DNA of 64,000 bases. Source: Acidobacteriota bacterium (GTDB lineage Bacteria; Acidobacteriota; Blastocatellia; Pyrinomonadales; Pyrinomonadaceae). The position numbers and the translations under genes are program-made. The notes beneath the pieces are model-generated. The model worked only from the letters and a program-made list of their open reading frames with translations, made no database searches and was not told the DNA's origin. The stretch is taken from the NCBI GenBank assembly GCA_019242475.1, contig JAFAVK010000127.1, forward strand, positions 145,249 through 209,248, read 5' to 3'. This document shows, piece after piece, positions 10,022 through 16,978 of the stretch (positions within the stretch are counted from its first letter, which is position 1; each line of letters starts with the position of its first letter).

Positions 10022-10783
10022 ACTTATTTCGAGTCCGTCGTACGCCCACTCGACGCCCGCGGGTAGGAGTTTGGAGTCGCGCGCGTGCTTGACGTCGTGG
10101 GCGATGTGGGTGAGGTAGGCGCGGCGCGGGCGCAGCTCTTCGATGTAGGCGAGCGCGGGCTCGAGCCAGAGGTGCGTCGGGTGCGGCGGCGTGACCCGCA
10201 GGCAGTCGAGCACGAGCACGTCGAGGCCGCGCAGCAGTTCGAGCGAGCGGGGCGGAATCTCGCTCAGGTCGGTCGCGTAGGCGAAGTCGTTGAAGCGGTA
10301 GGCCGTGACGGGCAGGCGGCCGTGGACGACTTCGACCGGCGTGACTTCGAAGTCCGGGCCGAGGCAGAAGGGCGCGCCGTGCTCGACCGTGTGCGCGACG
10401 ACCTGCGGGAGGCCGCCGCCGAAGTACGACTGCTCGAAGATGTATTTGAAGATGCGGCGGATGTCCACCCACGCGCGCTCGTTGGCGTAGACGCCCAGCG
10501 CGCCGTGGCGGAAGTTGAGGGGGCGGATGTCGTCGAGCCCGAAGATGTGGTCGGCGTGGCAGTGCGTGACGAGCACGGCGTCGAGGCGCTTGAGTCGCGC
10601 CCGCAGCGCCTGCTGCCGGAAGTCGGACGACGTGTCGATCAAGACCGACCGGCCGCCGTGCTCGACCAGCACCGAGACGCGCAGGCGCTTGTCGCGCGGG
10701 TCGTCCGACGTGCACGTCTCGCACTCGCAGCCGATGGAAGGCACGCCCGTCGAGGTGCCGGTGCCGAGGAGGGTGAACTTCAT
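10013..10783 (-). CDS. MBL-fold metal-dependent hydrolase (PhnP-like)
   Basis: 256 residues. The N-terminus 'LLGTGTSTGVPSIGC' and the metal site 'THCHADHIFGLDD' define a metallo-beta-lactamase fold of the PhnP/phosphodiesterase-like branch, and 'TDLSE' and 'LTHIAHD' give the remaining metal ligands. Such enzymes cleave phosphodiesters; the substrate here is not known. The ATG at 10783 is chosen because the longer frame only translates the AACCGT word-repeat. The final residues and stop codon come from the adjacent GATGAAT repeat, so the repeat has replaced the original end of the gene. Confidence 0.85.
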   Translation of the reverse strand: MKFTLLGTGTSTGVPSIGCECETCTSDDPRDKRLRVSVLVEHGGRSVLIDTSSDFRQQALRARLKRLDAVLVTHCHADHIFGLDDIRPLNFRHGALGVYANERAWVDIRRIFKYIFEQSYFGGGLPQVVAHTVEHGAPFCLGPDFEVTPVEVVHGRLPVTAYRFNDFAYATDLSEIPPRSLELLRGLDVLVLDCLRVTPPHPTHLWLEPALAYIEELRPRRAYLTHIAHDVKHARDSKLLPAGVEWAYDGLEISDE

Positions 10784-10799
10784 AAGGCCGTGAACCGTG

Positions 10800-10867
10800 A
10801 ACCGTAAACCGTAAACCGTGACAAGAAAGAACACGCTCCTTCTTGTCACGGTTTACGGTTCACGGTT
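10800..10867. repeat. AACCGT word-repeat hairpin
   Basis: Arms 10800-10827 and 10840-10867 (28 bases) pair with one mismatch. The arms are made of repeated AACCGTA/AACCGTG words ending in GTGACAAGAA. It lies between the hydrolase start and the DUF1844 stop; a terminator role for the DUF1844 gene is possible. Confidence 0.75.
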
Positions 10868-10876
10868 CGCGCCGCT

Positions 10877-11431
10877 TTATCTCCCCCCCGTGATGTCGCC
10901 GCCGGAGAAGCCGCGGGGGCCGCCGCCTTGGGGCGGGCGCGGCGCGTTGGTCAGGGAGACGTACTGCATGCGGAGCTGCGAGAGGATCATGTCGAGGAAC
11001 TGCTGCTCCTCGCCGACGAGGTTGCCGCGCGTCTTGTGGTGGAGCGTGCCGAGCATGTCGATGCACTGCTTGGCGAGCTGGAGGTTGACGCCGCCGCCGC
11101 CCGGGTGGTTGACCATGCCGAGCGCGTCGGCCGCGAACGAGGCCAGGAACTCGACGAGCATCAGGAAGCCCTCGTCGCCCGGGGCCTCTCCCTCCGCCTC
11201 GGGCGCGGCTTCACGCTCCGGGGGGCGCGGGGTCGCCGCCTCGGCGGGCGTGGCCGTGCGCGGGGCTTCGGCGGCGGCCGGCTCGGTCGCGCGGGGGGCG
11301 GCCGGCTCCGGCTCGGGTTCGGTGGTCGCGGACGGCGCCGGCTCCTCCTCGTGCGGGAGGTCGCGGGGCGTGCCGTCGGGGTTGAAAAGTCTGCGGTCTG
11401 TGACTTTGAAAGTAGGCTTCTCTTCGCTCAT
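10877..11431 (-). CDS. DUF1844-domain protein
   Basis: 184 residues. An N-terminal 'KVTDRRLFNPDG' segment and a low-complexity Glu/Pro/Ala linker (about residues 25-85) precede a helical DUF1844 domain (about 88-165) with 'AKQCIDMLGTLHHKTRGNL' and 'LRMQYVSLT'. The family is common in Acidobacteria and Deltaproteobacteria and has no assigned function. The C-terminal Gly-rich tail is likely disordered. Confidence 0.8.
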   Translation of the reverse strand: MSEEKPTFKVTDRRLFNPDGTPRDLPHEEEPAPSATTEPEPEPAAPRATEPAAAEAPRTATPAEAATPRPPEREAAPEAEGEAPGDEGFLMLVEFLASFAADALGMVNHPGGGGVNLQLAKQCIDMLGTLHHKTRGNLVGEEQQFLDMILSQLRMQYVSLTNAPRPPQGGGPRGFSGGDITGGR

Positions 11432-11548
11432 CTCTCTCTCGCTTGCGCGCGCGACGCTGTCGCGAAGCGTGCGCGTAAGGTTTGAAGTTGTGCGTTTTGC
11501 TGAAAGCCGGATGGTAGCACCTGCGCCCGCGCCGTCGCAAGAAAGGCT

Positions 11549-12424
11549 TCAGAAGCGGGCGCGCACCTCTTCGGGCGTGACGCCCGCGGCGCGCAGGGCG
11601 CGGAGCGAGAGCGACTCGTGGCGCTTGGCGAGGCGCTCGCCGCGCTCGTCCGTGACGAGGTCGCAGTGGAAGTAGGCGGGCGTCGGGTAGCCGAGCGCGC
11701 GCTGGAGGAGCATCTGCCGCGCGGTTGACTTGAGCAGGTCGGCGCCGCGCACAACCTCCGTGATGCGCATCAGCGCGTCGTCCACGACGACGGCCAACTG
11801 GTACGCGGGCACGTCGTCACGGCGCCAGACGACGAAGTCGCCGAAGTCGCGCCCGGCGACGAAGCCCTGCCGCCCCTGCTTCAAATCCTCGAAGACAATC
11901 TCCCCACCGTCGGGCACGCGGAAGCGCCAGTTGAGGCCGGCGGGCGCGGCGGGCGCTCGGGGCTCGGCCCCGGCGACGGGGCGACACGTGCCCGTGTAGT
12001 GCGGCTCGTCGTCCTGTAATTGCCGCGCGCCGGCCTGCCCCTCGTGCGGCGCCGAGGCCGCGCGCGCGATGTCCCTGCGCGAGCAGACGCAGGGATAGAC
12101 GTGCCCGCTCCTGACGAGCCGCGCCCACGCTTCGAGGTAGAGCCCGCGCCGCTCGCTCTGCCGGTAAGGGCCGAACGCGCCGCCCACGTCCGGCCCCTCC
12201 TGCCACCCCACCCCGAGCCAGCGCAAGTCCTCCAACATCGCGGCGGCGAACTCGTCGCGCGAGCGCGCGGGGTCTAAATCCTCGTCGCGCAGCACGAGCA
12301 CGCCGCCCGCCGCGCTCGCGCGCTCGTACGCCGCCCAGAACGTGCGCGCGTGCCCGAGGTGCAGGTGGCCCGTCGGCGAAGGCGCGAGCCGACCGCGGTA
12401 GGGGGGATTGAGGGATTGATTCAT
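11549..12424 (-). CDS. gluQ: Glutamyl-queuosine tRNA(Asp) synthetase
   Basis: 291 residues, short for a GluRS because the anticodon-binding domain is missing. The class I motif is 'APSPTGHLHLGHA', the second motif is 'ERLAKRHESLSL', and a Cys cluster ('CVCSRRD' ... 'HYTGTC') probably binds zinc. This matches GluQRS, which activates glutamate without tRNA and attaches it to queuosine in position 34 of tRNA(Asp). It is transcribed away from the mazG gene. Confidence 0.92.
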   Translation of the reverse strand: MNQSLNPPYRGRLAPSPTGHLHLGHARTFWAAYERASAAGGVLVLRDEDLDPARSRDEFAAAMLEDLRWLGVGWQEGPDVGGAFGPYRQSERRGLYLEAWARLVRSGHVYPCVCSRRDIARAASAPHEGQAGARQLQDDEPHYTGTCRPVAGAEPRAPAAPAGLNWRFRVPDGGEIVFEDLKQGRQGFVAGRDFGDFVVWRRDDVPAYQLAVVVDDALMRITEVVRGADLLKSTARQMLLQRALGYPTPAYFHCDLVTDERGERLAKRHESLSLRALRAAGVTPEEVRARF

Positions 12425-12544
12425 TGCCTCATCGGGTCACTGACTCAAAAGTTGAAATGGAAAAATCAATCGACGAATCAATGAACAAATCACCTGACCT
12501 CTGCCATAATCCTTTCTCAACTTTCAAACTTCAAGGGACGACCT

Positions 12545-13390
12545 ATGCCTGCAAACTTCCAAGACCTCGTCGCGCTGATGGCGCGCCTGCGCTCGCCCGA
12601 GGGCTGCCCCTGGGATCGCGAGCAGACCTACGCCACGCTCGCGCCGATGCTGCTCGAAGAGGCTTACGAGGCGTTCGAGGCCGTCGAGGAGGCGCGCGCG
12701 GGAAGGCCCGCGAACCTCTGCGAGGAGCTGGGCGACCTGCTCTTCCAGATCGTCTTCTACGCGCAGGTCGCCGCGGAGCGCGGCGAGTTCACGATGGACG
12801 ACGTGACCGGCCAGATTCACGCCAAGATGGTGCGCCGCCATCCGCACGTCTTCGGCGATGTCGTGGTGCGCGACAACGAGGAGCTGCTGCGGAACTGGGA
12901 GGTATTGAAGGCCGAGGAGAAGCGCGCCGCGGGCAAAGTCAGTGAAGAGGTTGACGCGTCGCTCCTCGACGGCGTCTCGTCGAAGGCGCCGGCGCTGATG
13001 GAGGCGCACCAACTGACGACGAAGGCCGCGCGCGTCGGCTTCGACTGGCGCGACGTGGACGAAATCTTCGACAAGCTTCAAGAGGAGGTTGAGGAGCTGC
13101 GTGAAGCCATCGGCGCCGCGCGCGCGGCGGGCCAAGAATCTGAATCGGCATCGGAGTCCGCCCACCGGCGCGTCCGCGAGGAGGTCGGCGACCTCCTCTT
13201 CGCCGTCACCAACATCGCCCGCCACCTCGACGCGGAGCCCGAGGCCGCCCTCAAACTGACCAACCGCAAATTCCGCCGCCGCTTCCGCCACATCGAACGC
13301 GGCCTCAAAGAAAGAGGCCGCGAACTCGGCCGGGCCACGATTAACGAGATGGAAGAACTCTGGCAGGAGGCGAAAAGCGGCGGCGATTAG
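12545..13390 (+). CDS. mazG: Nucleoside triphosphate pyrophosphohydrolase MazG
   Basis: 281 residues with two MazG all-alpha domains. The first has 'GCPWDREQTYATL', 'EEAYEAFEAV' and 'EELGDLLFQIVFYA', the metal-binding EExxE and ExxD sites. The second has 'EEVEELREAI' and 'EEVGDLLFAVTNIARHL'. The enzyme hydrolyses NTPs and dNTPs to monophosphates and is thought to clean nucleotide pools. Its stop overlaps the stop of the convergent toxin gene by four bases. The ATG follows an AAGGGA ribosome site. Confidence 0.93.
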   Translation: MPANFQDLVALMARLRSPEGCPWDREQTYATLAPMLLEEAYEAFEAVEEARAGRPANLCEELGDLLFQIVFYAQVAAERGEFTMDDVTGQIHAKMVRRHPHVFGDVVVRDNEELLRNWEVLKAEEKRAAGKVSEEVDASLLDGVSSKAPALMEAHQLTTKAARVGFDWRDVDEIFDKLQEEVEELREAIGAARAAGQESESASESAHRRVREEVGDLLFAVTNIARHLDAEPEAALKLTNRKFRRRFRHIERGLKERGRELGRATINEMEELWQEAKSGGD

Positions 13391-13716
13391 ACGGCGAGGG
13401 CGACGCGGAGGCGGGCCTGAACTTCATGCCAATCGCGGCCGGATAACTGGCCGATGACTGAACCGACGGCCGCGGCCGGCAGCGTGACGAGGAAAGCCCG
13501 GAAGGCGGAAGGCTTGTGCAATCCGGCCGCTTGCCAGTCCTGGAGGACGTAATCTGAAGGGGCCGTGGCAGACACCGTCTGACTCGTGACGACGGCGAGC
13601 ACCACGTCGGGTCGCGTGGCATGGTATGTCGGCGTTGAGACGACGAGAGCCGGGCGCCGCTTCACGCCCGTCGCACCGGGGAAGTCTACGGTCACCACCG
13701 CGCCGGGTTGAATCAT
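13387..13716 (-). CDS. MazF/PemK-family toxin
   Basis: 109 residues. 'GAVVTVDFPGATGVKRRPALVVS' (13640-13710 region) is the typical N-terminal MazF strand-loop, and 'VVTSQTV', 'KPSAFRAFLVTLP' and 'VIGQLSGRDWHEV' match the rest of the fold. MazF toxins are ribosome-independent mRNA interferases. It lies 8 bases after a small gene that fits an antitoxin, giving the usual antitoxin-toxin order. Confidence 0.85.
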   Translation of the reverse strand: MIQPGAVVTVDFPGATGVKRRPALVVSTPTYHATRPDVVLAVVTSQTVSATAPSDYVLQDWQAAGLHKPSAFRAFLVTLPAAAVGSVIGQLSGRDWHEVQARLRVALAV

Positions 13717-13724
13717 GAGGGTGC

Positions 13725-13937
13725 CTACTCGGAGAGAGACTGCTCCGCGTATGCCGCAGCGGCCGCCGTTACGTCGCGCATGTCCTCCTCCGACCAGGCG
13801 TCGCTTTCGTCAACCGGCGATTGCTGTCCGTACCGCGCGCGAAGAAAGAGGATGAAGTCCTGTGCCTCGGAAACCTTGTCCGCGGGTAGCGCGCTGAGCG
13901 CGCGCAAAATCTCTTCGGCCTGTTTCTTGTCCAGCAT
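13725..13937 (-). CDS. Probable antitoxin of the MazF-type toxin
   Basis: 70 residues, predicted helical. 'ILRALSALPADKVSEAQDFILFLRARYG' (13800-13915 region) resembles the short helical antitoxins that precede MazF-like toxins in soil bacteria and cyanobacteria. The C-terminal part is acidic, as expected for a segment that wraps the toxin. Function is inferred mainly from position. Confidence 0.7.
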   Translation of the reverse strand: MLDKKQAEEILRALSALPADKVSEAQDFILFLRARYGQQSPVDESDAWSEEDMRDVTAAAAAYAEQSLSE

Positions 13938-14125
13938 CTCCGACCCTCTCCAACAGCATCCGACGGTAAATCCGCGGCTCCGGTAAAGTCAATAGCAAGG
14001 GCGGTGACAGGTGACAAGAGAATTACCAACTGCTATCTTTTCCTGCGCGTCCCGCCGGGGCGCCGCCCGCCCGGTTCTTTAACTCTCCACTTTTCATTCG
14101 TCAGCGCTTTCGGAGGTTTCGCACG

Positions 14126-14839
14126 ATGGGGATGATTCAGTTCGTCAATAACTACGACGACCTTTCGACGGACAAGGGTTACCAGTTCAAGTTCTACTGC
14201 GACAAGTGCGGGAACGGTTACATGTCGCGGTACCAGGCGTCCCTGACGGGGACGGGCGGGTCGCTGCTGCGCGCGGCGGGCGACCTCTTCGGCGGGTGGC
14301 TGAGTTCGGCCGGCGACTCGGCCTACGAGATTCAGCGCGCCGTCGGCGGGAAGGCGCACGACGAGGCTTTGCAGAAGGCGGTCGAGGAGGGCAAGACCCA
14401 CTTCCACCAGTGCTCGCGGTGCGGCCGCTGGGTCTGCCCCGAGGTCTGCTGGAACGCCTCGGCCGGGCAGTGCGAGGAGTGCGCGCCCGACTACCAGGAG
14501 GAGCTGGCCTCGGCCCACGCGCACGCCAAGGCGGAGGCCACGCGCACACAGCTCTACGAGAAGGCGCAGCAGACCGACTACGTCTCGGGCATCGACATGA
14601 GCGCGGGCTCGACCGTGAAGGCGCCGGCGCCGGCGCAGCAGCAGAAGGCCGCGGAGGCGGCGAGCGCGGCGGCGAACTGTTCGGCCTGCGGCGTCGAGGT
14701 CGGCAAGGCCAAGTTCTGCCCCGAGTGCGGCACGCCGACCGCGCCGCCGAAACTGACCTGCACCGGCTGCGGCCACCAGCCCGAAGGCAGCCCGAAGTTC
14801 TGCCCCGAGTGCGGCGCGAAGATGTCGGTCACGAGTTAA
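14126..14839 (+). CDS. Zinc-ribbon protein
   Basis: 237 residues with four Cys pairs or clusters: 'FYCDKCGNGY' near residue 25, 'CSRCGRWVCPEVCW' plus 'CEEC' near 100-120, then two C-terminal ribbons 'CSACGVEVGKAKFCPECG' and 'CTGCGHQPEGSPKFCPECG'. An Ala/Lys-rich linker separates the two halves. The ATG follows a clear GGAGGT site. Zinc ribbons of this type occur in many unrelated proteins, so only metal binding can be stated. Confidence 0.75.
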   Translation: MGMIQFVNNYDDLSTDKGYQFKFYCDKCGNGYMSRYQASLTGTGGSLLRAAGDLFGGWLSSAGDSAYEIQRAVGGKAHDEALQKAVEEGKTHFHQCSRCGRWVCPEVCWNASAGQCEECAPDYQEELASAHAHAKAEATRTQLYEKAQQTDYVSGIDMSAGSTVKAPAPAQQQKAAEAASAAANCSACGVEVGKAKFCPECGTPTAPPKLTCTGCGHQPEGSPKFCPECGAKMSVTS

Positions 14840-14856
14840 GTCAAGCTCACCGAATT

Positions 14857-14922
14857 TAACCACAGAGGCACGGCTTGAAGTCATTAAGACTTCAAGCCGT
14901 GCCTCTGTGTCTCTGTGGTTAA
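14857..14922. repeat. Perfect 22-bp inverted repeat with CACAGAG words
   Basis: Arms 14861-14882 and 14888-14909 are perfectly complementary around the loop ATTAA. Outer words TTAACCACAGAG (14857-14868) and CTCTGTGGTTAA (14911-14922) pair as well. It separates two convergent genes. Words of the ACCACAGAG type recur in intergenic palindromes of many bacteria. Confidence 0.8.
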
Positions 14923-14925
14923 TTC

Positions 14926-15180
14926 TTAGCCCAGTTCCGCGATGTCGCGCTCTAAGGCGAGGAGGGTGCGTTTGAGCATGGCGCGGTGGGCGGCGCCGGT
15001 GGCGTGCTCCAGTTGGTCGAGCGTGCGCGCGCGGGAGAGTTCGAGCGAGGCGCGGCGCACGCGGCGCTCGCGCTCCTCGGGCGAGAGTTGTTGAAAGTCG
15101 CGCTGCTCGGACTCCCTGAAACTCTCCTCCTGCTGCGACTCGACCGACTTGCTCTCCCAACCGCGCGCCAACTTCGTCAC
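14926..15180 (-). CDS. Small charged helical protein, unknown
   Basis: 84 residues, rich in Glu, Arg, Gln and Ser, with no signal peptide or membrane segment. Likely all-helical ('EERERRVRRASLELSRARTL'). It is probably a cytoplasmic protein; I do not recognise the family. It is supported by an uninterrupted frame with normal GC-rich codon use, placed between two repeats, and not antisense to a better gene. Confidence 0.5.
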   Translation of the reverse strand: MTKLARGWESKSVESQQEESFRESEQRDFQQLSPEERERRVRRASLELSRARTLDQLEHATGAAHRAMLKRTLLALERDIAELG

Positions 15181-15265
15181 CTCTCTTCAAGGTCAAAGGG
15201 CGGCCCTGCCTCTTTCGAGTAAAGGCCGCCCGCCGTGTCTGAAGCCGTCTAAGAGCCGGGCGCCC

Positions 15266-16720
15266 TCAGTACCGGCTGTTGAGTTGCAGCGAGCGCAGGA
15301 TGTCGTTGAACGCGCGCTGGTAGGTCGTGTACTCGGTCTGCGGCGAGACGGCGGCCATGTAGAAGACCTGGCCGTTGCCGAGCGTCGTCGTGACGACGGT
15401 CACGCGCTCGCTCTGCCCCGTGATGGGCGAGCGGCCCGTGAGCGTCGTGGCGAGCGCAGCGCGGCCGTCCACGGTCGTCCGCTGGAAGCCGCCCGTCTGG
15501 CGCAGGTAGTTGTTCGACTGCGTCAGCCCCTGCACCACCTCCTGCGACGCGCGCTGGAGGTCTGAGTAGTTCGACTGCGCCACGCTGAACATCACGCCGT
15601 GCGTGATGCCCTGTGCGCCGTAGGCGCCCTCGGGCGCGTAGGAGACCGAAGCCTGGTCGCCGCCGAGGCTGCGCCAGTTCGAGGGCACGGCCACGCTGAA
15701 GAGGCTCGTGCGCTGCGTCTGGTAGCGCGTCGAGGGGTAGGCCACGCGCTCGCCGCGCGCGTAGACGCCGCCCTGGTCGTTCGGGTAGTTACCGTCGTTC
15801 GGGTACTGCTGCCCGCCGCCCTGGTTCGGGTAGCGCTGGCCGGAGCGCGCGATCTCCTCCATCGAGCGCGCGCGCGGGTAGCCGCGCAGGCGCGACTGTA
15901 TCTGCCGGAACTGCGCCGAGTCGTTGCCCGAGCCCGGCTCGACGCGCAGCATCGCGGCCTCCTGCATGATGTACTGGTAGCGGTTGCCGGGGTTCGGGTG
16001 GCTGGAGAGCCACTCGGGGCCGCCGGAGCCGCCCTGCGCCTCGATCTTCTGGAACATGCGCGCGAGGTCGCGCGGGTCGTAGCCGGCGCGCGCCATAATC
16101 TGCGCGCCGAGGATATCGGCCTGCTTCTCGTACTCGCGGCTGTAGCGCAGGAAGTAGCCCTGCGCGACGACCTGCCCCGCCTGCGCGCCGGCCTGCCCGC
16201 CGAGGATGGCGCCGCCGAGGATGGCGCCGAGCCCGACGATGGTGCTCTTCGCGCTCGTGGCCTTCGTCTGCTGAGCGGTGGCGTGGCGTAGCGCGACGTG
16301 GCTCATCTCGTGCGCCATCACGCCGGCCATCTCGCCCTCGGTGTCGGCCGCCTCGATCATGCCGCGGTTGACGAACATCGGCCCGCCGGGGAGCGCGAAG
16401 GCGTTGATGTCGCGCGCGTCAACCACGTCGAACGAGAAGCGGAACTCCGGGTGCTGGAACTCTTCGGGGATGGCCGCGGCCAGTCTCTGCCCGACCCCGT
16501 TCACGTAGTCCTTGGCCGCGCTGTCGCGCAGGATGGGCATCTGCTGGTAGACCTGCTGCGCGGCCTGCTGCCCGAGCTTCACGTCGTCGCTGACGCTGTA
16601 CTTGTTGTTCGGCATCGTGATGCGCGTCTGGCCGAGCGCGGCCAGAGGCATCAGGAACATGGCGCAGGCCAGCAGCAGCGCCGACAGGCCCTTCGAACTG
16701 TTTCTCCCGATAGTCTTCAT
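15266..16720 (-). CDS. M48-family secreted metalloprotease
   Basis: 484 residues. The ATG at 16720 has a GGGGGAG ribosome site and gives a signal peptide (LSALLLACAMFLMPLAALG). The zinc site is HEMSH (residues about 145-150) with the third ligand in 'REYEKQADILG', as in M48 BepA/Oma1-like peptidases. After the catalytic domain (to about 290) comes a Gly/Asn/Gln/Tyr-rich linker and a C-terminal domain of unknown role (about 340-484). Relatives act in envelope protein quality control. It is probably periplasmic. Confidence 0.88.
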   Translation of the reverse strand: MKTIGRNSSKGLSALLLACAMFLMPLAALGQTRITMPNNKYSVSDDVKLGQQAAQQVYQQMPILRDSAAKDYVNGVGQRLAAAIPEEFQHPEFRFSFDVVDARDINAFALPGGPMFVNRGMIEAADTEGEMAGVMAHEMSHVALRHATAQQTKATSAKSTIVGLGAILGGAILGGQAGAQAGQVVAQGYFLRYSREYEKQADILGAQIMARAGYDPRDLARMFQKIEAQGGSGGPEWLSSHPNPGNRYQYIMQEAAMLRVEPGSGNDSAQFRQIQSRLRGYPRARSMEEIARSGQRYPNQGGGQQYPNDGNYPNDQGGVYARGERVAYPSTRYQTQRTSLFSVAVPSNWRSLGGDQASVSYAPEGAYGAQGITHGVMFSVAQSNYSDLQRASQEVVQGLTQSNNYLRQTGGFQRTTVDGRAALATTLTGRSPITGQSERVTVVTTTLGNGQVFYMAAVSPQTEYTTYQRAFNDILRSLQLNSRY

Positions 16721-16786
16721 CTTAATCTCCCCCGCGGCCATCGCTCCGTTTATGAAGTCGCGGCCGAAAGTCATGACGCAAAAGCG

Positions 16787-16832
16787 ACGAGCGGCACGTC
16801 CCCTATTTTACTTCAGGGGGCGTGCCGCTCGT
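16787..16832. terminator. Hairpin upstream of the M48 gene
   Basis: Arms ACGAGCGGCACG (16787-16798) and CGTGCCGCTCGT (16821-16832) pair perfectly, with an inner CCCC/GGGG extension around an AT-rich loop. It sits in the gap before the M48 gene and downstream of the DUF885 gene, so it may end that transcript. No long T-run follows. Confidence 0.4.
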
Positions 16833-16978
16833 ACGGTGTTTTTCCGTCCCCCTGAACACTCGCTGTCAAAGCCTTACACGACGCGAGGAGAGCGAAGGAG
16901 AGAGTTTTTAACTTTTTCATCCGCGCCGGGCCGGACTCCGTTTAGATGAACCGCGCGGGCGGGTCGTGGCCTCGCGTT

